Below are positions 1 to 8,072 of a stretch of 22,330 nucleotides of DNA, in pieces. A program made the translations under genes and the position numbers. The stretch's first letter is position 1. Every line of letters starts with the position of its first letter. Location: assembly GCA_031555505.1 (NCBI GenBank), contig JAVBUH010000093.1:1-22330 (forward strand), written 5' to 3'. The notes under the pieces are model-generated. The model worked only from the letters and a program-made list of their open reading frames with translations. It did no database searches and was not told the origin of the DNA. The stretch is from JAJDIA01 sp031555505. Lineage in GTDB: Bacteria > Bacteroidota > Bacteroidia > Bacteroidales > Tannerellaceae.

Positions 1-169
1 TACGTTCACGAACATTATGACGATCGTTTTGGAACAGTATGATCTTTTTTGTGGCGATTGACGGATTTGCAACATCCTTTTTATCAAATAGTTACAAATT
101 GACAGCCGGAACAGATTTAAGGGTCAACGCTTTCCAATCGGAGCAAATTTGAATGTTTCCGGCCGGCCC
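1..169. other. Intergenic region left of the symporter gene
   Basis: No open frame of useful length is visible here. The stretch is A/T-rich and lies downstream of the leftward symporter gene. No U-tailed hairpin ends that operon; only a short GGCCGGCC palindrome lies just past the stop. On the minus strand a near-consensus Bacteroidetes -7 box (TCAATTTG, complement of 95-102) lies 22 nt from a TTG (complement of 125-127). It could be a weak promoter for a leftward gene outside the window. This is a guess from a 7/8 match. Confidence 0.3.
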
Positions 170-1726
170 TTAGCCTACCACCTTTGGCTGCGTAACCATA
201 CTGACTACATACATTGCCAGGAAAGATAGCGGAAGGGCAAAGATCAACGGGTCAATGGCAAACCAGGGATAGACATCGATCAGCACATCCCGTCCGAGCA
301 GCGCCTTACAGAGACCCAACGGGGCCGCTTCGGCCTTATGTAGAAAGGCCATGCAGAAGAGGCTGGCAAGAATACCGGTCCACAAGCTGGCAAGGGCACC
401 TTGTTTGGTCGCTTTCTTCCAGTAGAGCGAACAGAAGTAGGCCGGCAGGAAGGTGACGGCACAGACACCCATAAACAATGCCGTTCCACGGGCAATGATA
501 CTGGCACTGAGCACATAGCAAATAATGTAGCTAAGGATGATCGAACATAACACACCAAAGCGGATACCCATGGTAGAGTTATGGTCTTTGTTGCGCCCCA
601 ATTTAGGGAATATATCCGCACCGAACGCACTACCCATCGTGTGGAACTGGGCGCTCAAGGTAGACATACTGGCCGACAGGATGCAAAGCATAAAGAGGGC
701 GCCGAACCAGTCGGGCATCGCCTCATCAATAAAGAGCGGGATGATCTTGTCCATATCCCGAGTCATATCGGCCGCCACCAATCCATGCTTCTCAACGAAG
801 AAGATATTCGACAATGCGCCTATGTGATAGATACTACCCACAACGATAAAGATAAAGAGGCAGCCAATCAACACACCCCGGTTAAGCTGCCTGTTACTGC
901 CTACCGTCATAAAGCGCACCACCAACTGTGGCTGCGCCAAACAACCGATACCTACACCCATAATCAGTGAGGTGACTAATGTATACCACTGCGGCGAACC
1001 GGTAACGGGCATCGCCGTCCAGCCCTGATGACCGAGTGCATGGAAACGTTCGGGCACAAGCGGCGCCATATCAGTCAGTGTCCGGTTGGCTTCCGTAAAG
1101 CCCATCCCGATAATATGATAGAACCAGAACAGCATGAAGCCCATGCAAATCACCATGATCACCGCCTGCAAGGCATCCGTATACATCACCCCTTTCAATC
1201 CGCCGGAGATAACGTATGCCGCCACCACAAGGGTAAAAACAAGCAAGGCAAAATCATAGTCCACCTGGAACATCTGTTCTACAAACACGGCCCCCCCCTT
1301 CATCACCACAGCAGCATAGAGAGGCATACCGATAAATACGATGGCAGCCACAAACACCTGGACTGTGCGCGAGCCATAGTGTATACCCAGGAACTGCGGG
1401 AACGTACGGGCATTATAATGTGCACCGATAGCACGGGTCTTGCGGCCGAAGAAGATAAAAGCCACTACCACCCCCATCAGCATATTGAGTACGCACAACC
1501 ACTGGATACCCATCCCGAAGGTGGCGGCAAAGCCCCCAAAGCCCACGATAGCCGATGCCGAGATAAAGGTAGCCCCATAAGACAGCGCCATCAGCAACGT
1601 GCCCGTCTTTCGTCCGCCTAACAGATAATCACTCGCATCTTTTGTACGCCGGTAACCCAGATAACCCAGGAAAGCCAGCACAAACATATAAACAAGGACA
1701 ATGATGCCCAACACTAACGTACTCAT
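170..1726 (-). CDS. Sodium:solute symporter family (SSS/SLC5) transporter
   Basis: A 518-residue polytopic inner-membrane protein, full length for the SSS family, which couples solute uptake to sodium. Hydrophobic segments run along the whole protein, starting at residues 3-22. The signature region GGLKGVMYTDALQAVIM lies at about residues 174-190, with the TD..Q pattern typical of the family. It is the last gene of the leftward operon, and its ATG overlaps the stop of the 46-residue accessory peptide by 4 bases, so translation is probably coupled. The substrate cannot be read from sequence. Linkage to a phenylacetate-CoA ligase and an ACT-domain protein suggests an aryl or other small carboxylic acid (inference). 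No terminator with a clear U-tract follows. Confidence 0.9.
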   Translation of the reverse strand: MSTLVLGIIVLVYMFVLAFLGYLGYRRTKDASDYLLGGRKTGTLLMALSYGATFISASAIVGFGGFAATFGMGIQWLCVLNMLMGVVVAFIFFGRKTRAIGAHYNARTFPQFLGIHYGSRTVQVFVAAIVFIGMPLYAAVVMKGGAVFVEQMFQVDYDFALLVFTLVVAAYVISGGLKGVMYTDALQAVIMVICMGFMLFWFYHIIGMGFTEANRTLTDMAPLVPERFHALGHQGWTAMPVTGSPQWYTLVTSLIMGVGIGCLAQPQLVVRFMTVGSNRQLNRGVLIGCLFIFIVVGSIYHIGALSNIFFVEKHGLVAADMTRDMDKIIPLFIDEAMPDWFGALFMLCILSASMSTLSAQFHTMGSAFGADIFPKLGRNKDHNSTMGIRFGVLCSIILSYIICYVLSASIIARGTALFMGVCAVTFLPAYFCSLYWKKATKQGALASLWTGILASLFCMAFLHKAEAAPLGLCKALLGRDVLIDVYPWFAIDPLIFALPLSFLAMYVVSMVTQPKVVG

Positions 1727-1863
1727 GATTGTGGTTTTTCGGGGTTATTACTATCGTTGTCTTCACTGTTCCACCGCGTAATTCCGAACCAGATGGAGAA
1801 TACGAGGCAGCCGATACCCAAAAGGTAGGCCAGGATGATGCCGGGGTCGTTGATGCCAAACAT
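1723..1863 (-). CDS. Symporter small accessory protein (46 aa)
   Basis: A short gene encoding 46 residues, beginning MFGINDPGIILAYLLG and ending NNPEKPQS. It has one membrane segment (about residues 8-27), a conserved-looking W/G-rich stretch after it (WFGITRWN), and a polar acidic tail. The N-terminal pattern of M-x-G-hydrophobic-x-DP followed by a single helix is what I know from the small accessory proteins encoded directly before SSS symporters. Its TGA overlaps the symporter ATG in an ATGA arrangement, which strongly supports both genes. It starts 46 nt after the ACT-domain gene. A different frame is open across the same DNA (1629-1859) but has no such features and is rejected. Its role, presumably assembly or function of the symporter, is inferred. 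Confidence 0.85.
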   Translation of the reverse strand: MFGINDPGIILAYLLGIGCLVFSIWFGITRWNSEDNDSNNPEKPQS

Positions 1864-1909
1864 ATCGTTGAATGTTTAATGATTACTGATTAGTATATAC
1901 AGGGACATA

Positions 1910-2335
1910 TCAGATCTTGACGAGGTCGCTCTCGCAGATATAATCCAGGTTGCTACGGCGAATCACTTCACGGGCGCTCTCTCGATTGTTGGTTCGCAGG
2001 ATAAGCACCGAACTGCCGTTGATCGAGAAGCAATACATATACTCAATCGTCAGTCCCGCCTGTGTAAAACAGCCAAACACCCTGGCGAAGCTACCCGCCT
2101 GCGAGTCAGTCTTTATCGCCAGCACATCGGTGAGGTTGACGCTCACATTGTGATCTTTCAGCAACATATATGCTTTCTGTGGATCGCTCACGATCATGCG
2201 CATAATGCCGAACTCCATCGTATCGGCCACCGTAGCCGCGATGATACGGATGTTTTCACTGGCCAGCAGGTCCAGTATGACACTCATGGTCCCGTACTTA
2301 TTTTCCAGGAAGATAGAGATTTGATGCACGGTCAT
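1910..2335 (-). CDS. Tandem ACT-domain amino-acid-binding protein
   Basis: A 141-residue soluble protein made of two ACT folds, about residues 3-67 and 70-139. The first opens with HQISIFLENKYGTMSVILD and the second with LAIKTDSQAGSFARVFGCF, each showing the beta-strand, glycine turn and helix typical of the family. No catalytic domain is attached. Free-standing tandem ACT proteins are often found beside phenylacetate-CoA ligase genes in anaerobes and probably sense an amino acid, perhaps an aromatic one. It lies 27 nt downstream of the ligase gene and 46 nt upstream of the symporter accessory gene, in the same operon. The ligand is not visible in the sequence. Confidence 0.85.
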   Translation of the reverse strand: MTVHQISIFLENKYGTMSVILDLLASENIRIIAATVADTMEFGIMRMIVSDPQKAYMLLKDHNVSVNLTDVLAIKTDSQAGSFARVFGCFTQAGLTIEYMYCFSINGSSVLILRTNNRESAREVIRRSNLDYICESDLVKI

Positions 2336-2362
2336 AACGTTGGGTATATTAGGGTTGAACGA

Positions 2363-3670
2363 TTAGAAAAGTTTCCGGAGGTCTTTCACACGCACGGCCT
2401 TACCTTCTGATACAGGCAGGGAACCTTTGCTCACCAGTTTGATATGCGGGGTGATCAGCAGTTCGTCTTTGAGTTGGCGGGTGATGCTCTTCGTGAGGCG
2501 TTGCAACACCGTGTAATCGTCGGTGAAAAGGCTGTTCAGTTCCACCTCGATCAACATTTCGTCGCTGTTGCTGATGGTTTCGAGCGTGATCAGGTAATTG
2601 CTACCCAACTCTTCGAAATCCATGAGTACCTTTTCAATCTGGATCGGGAAGATATTCACCCCCTTGAGGATGATCATATCGTCGCTGCGTCCCTTGAAGC
2701 GGGCAAGGCGTTTGTGGGTACGGCCACAGGGGCAGCCGCCGGGCAGGATACACGTGAGGTCGCGCGTGCGGTAACGCAGCAGCGGCATCGCTTCGCGCCG
2801 GAGGGTGGTGAGCACCAGCTCGCCCGTTTCGCCGTCGGGCACAGGTTCGAGGGTGACAGGGTCTATCACTTCCACGATCGTATAGTCTTCCCAGATATGC
2901 AGGCCGTTCTGTTCGGTACACTCGAAGGCTACGCCGGGGCCGTTCATTTCCGACATTCCAAAACAGTTGTATGCTTTTACACCGAGCAATTGCTCGATAC
3001 GGCGACGCTGTTCTTCAGAGTGCGGCTCAGCACCGATGCAGATGGTATGCAACTTGGTGTCGCGCTTCGGATCGAGCCCTTCGGCATACATTACCTCGGC
3101 CAGTCGCGTAGCATAGCTGGGAATAATATGCAGGCAGGTAGTGCCAAAATCAGTAATGAATTTAATCTGTCGCTTGGAGTTTCCGGCAGCCGCAGGGACC
3201 GTGAGTGCACCCAGCTTCTCGGCGCCATACTGGAACCCCAGTCCGCCGGTGAACATGCCATAGCCCGAAGTATTCTGGAATACGTCCGTATCGCGCAGTC
3301 CCACCATATACATACAGCGGGCAACCTGATTAGCCCAGTCTTCTATATCATTGGCAGAATGGAGTACTACCGTAGGATTACCGGTGGTTCCACTCGACGA
3401 ATGCAAGCGTATGCAGTCTTTCAGCGGAATGGCCGCCATACCGAAAGGATAACTGTTACGCAGGTCTTCTTTTGTAGTAAAAGGTATCTTACGAAGGTCA
3501 TCGAGCGAACGGATACCGGATGCCGTGATACCTTTCTCGGCAAATAATTTTCCGTAGAATGGAGATTTGGCGGCAAACTCAACGGTACGGCGAAGGCGTT
3601 CCAACTGGAAGTTCTCCAGGTCGGGACGACGCATGGTCTCGATGTCTTTCTGCCAGTAATTTTGTGTCAT
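2363..3670 (-). CDS. paaK: Phenylacetate-CoA ligase family protein (AMP-forming)
   Basis: A 435-residue cytosolic adenylate-forming enzyme, the usual length for the PaaK family. It would activate an aryl acetate (phenylacetate or indoleacetate-like) to its CoA thioester using ATP. The nucleotide-binding loop SSSGTTGNPT is at residues 91-100. A Cys-rich turn (GGCPCGRTH) and the C-terminal lid motif around FKGRSDDMIILKGVNIFP are present, as expected for PaaK. It is the first gene of the leftward operon with the ACT protein and the symporter. A -7 box sits about 40 nt upstream. In gut Bacteroidetes such enzymes often work with indolepyruvate oxidoreductase in reversible aryl-acid metabolism; no iorA or iorB gene is in this window. 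The true acid substrate is uncertain, so the symbol is a family assignment. Confidence 0.88.
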   Translation of the reverse strand: MTQNYWQKDIETMRRPDLENFQLERLRRTVEFAAKSPFYGKLFAEKGITASGIRSLDDLRKIPFTTKEDLRNSYPFGMAAIPLKDCIRLHSSSGTTGNPTVVLHSANDIEDWANQVARCMYMVGLRDTDVFQNTSGYGMFTGGLGFQYGAEKLGALTVPAAAGNSKRQIKFITDFGTTCLHIIPSYATRLAEVMYAEGLDPKRDTKLHTICIGAEPHSEEQRRRIEQLLGVKAYNCFGMSEMNGPGVAFECTEQNGLHIWEDYTIVEVIDPVTLEPVPDGETGELVLTTLRREAMPLLRYRTRDLTCILPGGCPCGRTHKRLARFKGRSDDMIILKGVNIFPIQIEKVLMDFEELGSNYLITLETISNSDEMLIEVELNSLFTDDYTVLQRLTKSITRQLKDELLITPHIKLVSKGSLPVSEGKAVRVKDLRKLF

Positions 3671-3709
3671 GGTCTAATAAACTGTGTCGTTTTTCGGTGA
3701 TTAAGAGTG

Positions 3710-3717
3710 CAAATGTA
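3710..3717 (-). promoter_or_regulatory. Putative promoter -7 box of the paaK operon
   Basis: The minus strand reads TACATTTG here, a full match to the Bacteroidetes -7 consensus TAnnTTTG. A TTG (complement of 3740-3742) lies 22 nt further upstream and can serve as the -33 element. The ligase start codon is about 40 nt downstream, which leaves a short leader. Confidence 0.6.
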
Positions 3718-3859
3718 TAGCTTTTTAGATAGAATAGCGCAATATTTGTTACAAAATATAATAAAAAGGGATAACCAGGAAAACAGTAAAGCACTTATTT
3801 CTCCCCTAAACATTGAAAATAAACAGGCCATCAATTACCGCTATTCCCTTAATTATGCG

Positions 3860-3867
3860 TATGTTTG
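3860..3867 (+). promoter_or_regulatory. Putative promoter -7 box of the hybrid sensor gene
   Basis: TATGTTTG matches TAnnTTTG exactly and lies 31 nt before the start codon of the hybrid two-component gene. No clear TTG is seen at the expected -33 distance, so the promoter may be weak or activated. The 228-nt gap 3671-3898 therefore carries divergent promoters and no other gene. Confidence 0.5.
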
Positions 3868-3898
3868 CACAGAATACTTAATTGACCAGTAGAGTTGT

Positions 3899-6800
3899 AT
3901 GAGGCTAGTATCATTTCTCTGTGTTTTTTTGTTCTCGACATATATACCACACAAAGCCTACGGACTGACAGATTATCAATTCAACCGGATAACTATCGCG
4001 AATGGATTATCGAGTAGTGAGATCAAGTGCATCTTTAAAGACAGTAACGGTTTTATGTGGTTCGGGACACCGTCGGGGCTCAACCGGTATGACGGCTATC
4101 AGATCCAGCACATCAACCAGGATCTCAGTAAGCTGACAGGACCGGCCAATAACGATATTGAACGGATACAGGAGTCGGCCGACGGCATGCTATGGATGCG
4201 CACAGCCTTTGGCTACACGGTATACAACATCCGGCAGGAACGATTCGAATACGATATCGTCCCACTCGTACGCAACCAGATCGGAATAGATACATTCCAG
4301 CGCCTGATTATAGACAAAGCGCAGAATTACTGGTTCATCACAGATAATGACATCCGTTTCCGTAATCCCGCCGATAAAACATTCACCATTATCCCCCAAG
4401 GCGGAGCTAACGAACTCAGCCCTGGCGTTATTGTGGATATTGCCCGGGGAGAGAACCGGTATTGGTTTCTCTATGCCAGTGGCCTGCTGGAATGCATAGA
4501 CGCACAAACGCTTAAAGTAATCGGACGGTTCACCGGTTTGCAAGATAACATACCGGGAGCAGAGATAAATACCCTCCGCATGTTCATCAGCTCCACCGGA
4601 GAAGTCTGGATATACGCCATTAACACCAACATCGGCGTCGCTTCTTTTGATCTGCTGAGTAAAGAATGGGAGATCTATGCCTCTTCGTACCCTCCGTCGC
4701 ACCGGTTGCATATCCCTACCAATATCGTATTTGCGCTGGCAGAAGACAGCAAAGGAAATCTGTGGATCGGTTCCGACCACGGCGGTGTGACGCTGATCAA
4801 TAAGAAGACCGGCTTGAAAGAAAACATCCGGCACAACGGGCAAGACCCGCGCAGCCTGCCCGAAAACGCCGTGAAGAGCCTCTACTGCGACGACCTTGGT
4901 ATCGTATGGGCCGGCACCTACAAGCAAGGTGTAGGTTATTATTACGAAGGCATGTTCAAATTCAGGCAAGAAGGACAACAAAGCCATATTCCGTATAGCG
5001 ATATCAATTGCTTTGAAGAAGACCCGAAGGGAAACCTGTGGATCGGGACTAACGGTGGCGGATTGATTTATTATGACCGCAAACTCGATAAATATACACA
5101 GTATACACACAAACCGGGAGATACGGGTACTCCTTCGGGAAACGTGATTGTGAGCATGACATACGATAAAGCCGGTAAACTCTGGATCGGCTACTACCTG
5201 GACGGACTGGATTGTTTCGACGGGCAGCGGTTCACCAACTACCAGCAGAACCTGAGCAATCCGGAAGGAATGACCGACAACAACTTCTGGGTACTTACCC
5301 TCGACAAATCGGGTGGTATCTGGGCCGGAACGCTCAACGGCGGAACGCTGCTGATCGACCCGGCCACAGGCAAGCGCACCAAGCAACTGGAAAGCGGCGG
5401 ATCGGTATCTGCCATCATCCAAAAGAAATCGGGGGATATCCTGATGGGCAGTCAAAGTGGTTTATTTATCTACGACAAGACTTCGAACTCCATGATCGCC
5501 TACGAGCCCGAGGCCTTGCAAGAGGCCCAACTGATCCGGTATGATATCAGCTGCCTGCATGAAGATAACCGTGGGCTGATCTGGATCGGGACACGCAACG
5601 GCTTGTTTGTGTTCAACCCCTACTCGGGACAACACCAACTCTTCAACACTTCTAATGGCCTGGTGGCCAACCTGATCCAAAACATACAGGAAGACGAGGG
5701 ACACAATATCTGGGTATCTACCAACCTCGGGCTCTCGATGCTGAGTGTATACACCCGGATAGAAGAAGCCGGCTATTTCTACCATATCAACAATTATGAT
5801 CCGACCGACGGGCTGGTGGCGCGGCAATTCAACTACAGCGCCGGCTTTGTCACCACCAAAGGCGAGCTGGTGTTTGGTTCCATCGCAGGCTTCAATCTTT
5901 TCCACCCATCCGAAGTGATCCGTTCGGCCGGTAATCCCCGCGTAGTACTCACTGGCCTGCAGATATACAACAATACCATCCTGCCGGGACAGCGATACAA
6001 CGGACGCCACATCCTGCAGGAATCCATCGCACAGACACAGGAGATCGAACTGAGTTATAAAGACAAATACTTCACCCTCTCCTTTGCAGCGCAGGACTAT
6101 ACCAATGGCGGCCGTTCACGCTATTTCTACAAATTGGAAGGCTTCAACAACCAATGGCTCGAAGCCGACAGGGAAAGCCGGAAAGTAACCTTCACCAACC
6201 TGAACCCCGGCCATTATGTGTTCCACCTGAAATCTATCAGCAACGACCTGAATAGCGGCGAATATCCTATCACCCTCCGGATAACGGTCCTCCCACCATT
6301 CTGGCAAACCATCTGGGCATGGATGGTATACGTGCTGATCTTAATTGGCTCCCTGCTCTATTATTGGCGGTACACAGCACGCAAGGCAGAAAAAAAACTG
6401 ATGTATGCCCGCGAAAGGATGCAAGCCGTGCAACAACATCAGATACACGAGATGAAGCTACGTTTCTTCACCAATATCAGCCACGAGTTCCGCACGCCCC
6501 TGACACTGATTCTCACTCCCCTCGAAGGATTGCTGAAGAAGACACAGGATCCGGATGATAAAGTAACCCTGTCTATCATCCACCGCAATGCACAACAGTT
6601 GCTGCAACTGGTGAATCAACTGCTCGACTTCCGCAAGTTAGATGTGCGCGGGCATTCGCTGAACAAAGGATTCAACGACCTGGCTGAACTGATCCGCGGG
6701 CAGTCTGATCTATTTACCGAACTGCTTGCCAGCAAACAGATAGATCTCACCATTGAGACCATCCCGGAACATCTTTACACCAATATTGATGCTGACAAAA

Positions 6801-8023
6801 TAGCCAAAGTACTGGTCAACCTGCTCTTTAACGCCCAAAAATTCACCCCGGCCGGTGGAAAGATTGTACTCCGTATGGAAGCGGATAAAAATGAGAAGAA
6901 GGTACGCATCACGGTGACCGACAATGGCATCGGTATCCCCGAGGAATCGCTTGAAAAGATATTCGAACGCTTCTATCAGGTGAAACAGACCGACGAGATT
7001 AACCGCCAGGAAGGCGGAAGCGGCATCGGGTTGCACCTGGCCAAGGAATTTGTTACCCTGCATGGCGGTGATATGTGGGCCGAAAACGTTCCTGAAGGCG
7101 GAAGCCGATTTGTGGTGGTACTGCCCATTGAGGAAGCCTCCACCAGTCCTTCTGCAGCGCTACAACCTGTCGATACAATCGATACGCAGCAGGCTGCGAT
7201 TACAACAATCGCAGCCAGGAACATCGACGATATCCTCTCGCTCACCAATCCTCCCAAGCCAGACGAACGCCCCAAGCTGCTGCTCGTAGACGATGTGGAA
7301 GACTTCCGCCTCTACCTCTCCGGCCGGCTGAAAGACCAGTATACCATCCTCGAAGCCTCCAACGGTATAGACGGGCTGGAACTGGCCCTACAGGAAATAC
7401 CTGATATGATCCTCACAGATGTGATGATGGCACGCATGGACGGTATCGAGATGAGTAAACGCATCAAAGCCGATATTCGCACGTCGCACATTCCAATCAT
7501 CCTGCTCACTGCGAAAAGCGGCGAAGAGAGCAAGCTGGAAGGGCTGGCGGCAGGCGCCGACGACTACATCACGAAGCCTTTCAATATGGATATCCTGATG
7601 GTAAAAATACATAACCTGGTGGAACGCGTCCGTATGCACCAGCAGGTATTCAAGGAACAGATACGCATTGAGCCGTCTAAGATCACGGTCAACTCCATCG
7701 ACGAAAAACTGATCCGCAAAGCCATCGACTATACAGAGTCACACATGTCCAACCCCGACCTGTCTGTGGAAGAATTGAGCCGTGAGGTAGGCATGAGCCG
7801 GGCTACATTATACAAAAAAATATTGTCACTCACCGGACGCACGCCCATAGAATTTATACGTGTGATACGTCTCAAGCGTGCCGCCCAATTGTTGAAGGAA
7901 AGCCAACTCACTGTCTCTGAGATCGCCTATATGGTAGGATTCAATAATCCGAAGTATTTCCGTAAGTATTTCAAAGACGAATTCGGTATCCTGCCTTCAC
8001 AATACGGGGAAAAAGATGAGTGA
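3899..8023 (+). CDS. Hybrid two-component system sensor/regulator (HTCS)
   Basis: One 1374-residue protein carrying a whole signalling pathway. A signal peptide (about residues 1-22, ending AYG) precedes a periplasmic two-lobed beta-propeller (about 30-715) built from repeats of the form LWIGTxxGGL. A Y_Y_Y domain (about 716-800) and one membrane helix (about 804-824, WAWMVYVLILIGSLLYYW) follow. The cytoplasmic part has HisKA with the phospho-acceptor His862 in SHEFRTP, HATPase (about 965-1076, DNGIGIP), a receiver with acidic D1131/D1132 and acceptor D1174 in LTDVMM, and a C-terminal AraC helix-turn-helix (about 1270-1373). All domains look intact. In Bacteroidetes such proteins bind an oligosaccharide in the periplasm and activate a nearby polysaccharide utilisation locus. 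No susC/susD or glycoside hydrolase gene is adjacent, so the target is unknown. Confidence 0.96.
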   Translation: MRLVSFLCVFLFSTYIPHKAYGLTDYQFNRITIANGLSSSEIKCIFKDSNGFMWFGTPSGLNRYDGYQIQHINQDLSKLTGPANNDIERIQESADGMLWMRTAFGYTVYNIRQERFEYDIVPLVRNQIGIDTFQRLIIDKAQNYWFITDNDIRFRNPADKTFTIIPQGGANELSPGVIVDIARGENRYWFLYASGLLECIDAQTLKVIGRFTGLQDNIPGAEINTLRMFISSTGEVWIYAINTNIGVASFDLLSKEWEIYASSYPPSHRLHIPTNIVFALAEDSKGNLWIGSDHGGVTLINKKTGLKENIRHNGQDPRSLPENAVKSLYCDDLGIVWAGTYKQGVGYYYEGMFKFRQEGQQSHIPYSDINCFEEDPKGNLWIGTNGGGLIYYDRKLDKYTQYTHKPGDTGTPSGNVIVSMTYDKAGKLWIGYYLDGLDCFDGQRFTNYQQNLSNPEGMTDNNFWVLTLDKSGGIWAGTLNGGTLLIDPATGKRTKQLESGGSVSAIIQKKSGDILMGSQSGLFIYDKTSNSMIAYEPEALQEAQLIRYDISCLHEDNRGLIWIGTRNGLFVFNPYSGQHQLFNTSNGLVANLIQNIQEDEGHNIWVSTNLGLSMLSVYTRIEEAGYFYHINNYDPTDGLVARQFNYSAGFVTTKGELVFGSIAGFNLFHPSEVIRSAGNPRVVLTGLQIYNNTILPGQRYNGRHILQESIAQTQEIELSYKDKYFTLSFAAQDYTNGGRSRYFYKLEGFNNQWLEADRESRKVTFTNLNPGHYVFHLKSISNDLNSGEYPITLRITVLPPFWQTIWAWMVYVLILIGSLLYYWRYTARKAEKKLMYARERMQAVQQHQIHEMKLRFFTNISHEFRTPLTLILTPLEGLLKKTQDPDDKVTLSIIHRNAQQLLQLVNQLLDFRKLDVRGHSLNKGFNDLAELIRGQSDLFTELLASKQIDLTIETIPEHLYTNIDADKIAKVLVNLLFNAQKFTPAGGKIVLRMEADKNEKKVRITVTDNGIGIPEESLEKIFERFYQVKQTDEINRQEGGSGIGLHLAKEFVTLHGGDMWAENVPEGGSRFVVVLPIEEASTSPSAALQPVDTIDTQQAAITTIAARNIDDILSLTNPPKPDERPKLLLVDDVEDFRLYLSGRLKDQYTILEASNGIDGLELALQEIPDMILTDVMMARMDGIEMSKRIKADIRTSHIPIILLTAKSGEESKLEGLAAGADDYITKPFNMDILMVKIHNLVERVRMHQQVFKEQIRIEPSKITVNSIDEKLIRKAIDYTESHMSNPDLSVEELSREVGMSRATLYKKILSLTGRTPIEFIRVIRLKRAAQLLKESQLTVSEIAYMVGFNNPKYFRKYFKDEFGILPSQYGEKDE

Positions 8024-8041
8024 TGGTCGGGATAATATCGT

Positions 8042-8049
8042 TACATTTG
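8042..8049 (+). promoter_or_regulatory. Putative promoter -7 box of the folC operon
   Basis: TACATTTG matches TAnnTTTG exactly in the 49-nt gap between the hybrid sensor gene and folC, ending 23 nt before the folC ATG. No clear -33 TTG is visible. It suggests that the housekeeping operon starts here and is separate from the sensor gene. Confidence 0.5.
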
Positions 8050-8072
8050 CGCATTCATAACAGGGCTACGGC

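Noticed and set aside
1..13. GTTC-AC-GAAC repeat at the window start, resembling known invertible-promoter repeats
   Set aside because: Only four-base arms and no partner copy in the window.
99..127. TTGAC/GTCAA inverted pair
   Set aside because: Five-base arms with a long spacer in A/T-rich DNA are expected by chance.
1629..1859. Open frame of 76 codons over the accessory peptide gene
   Set aside because: Product looks random and overlaps the symporter start deeply; the 46-residue frame fits position and family much better.
2444..3547. Long plus-strand open frame opposite the CoA ligase gene
   Set aside because: The ligase on the other strand has all family motifs; the plus-strand product shows none.
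4190..5455. Long minus-strand open frame (about 421 codons) opposite the hybrid sensor gene
   Set aside because: It is antisense to the beta-propeller repeats, has no recognisable domain or promoter, and mirrors the codon pattern of the real gene.
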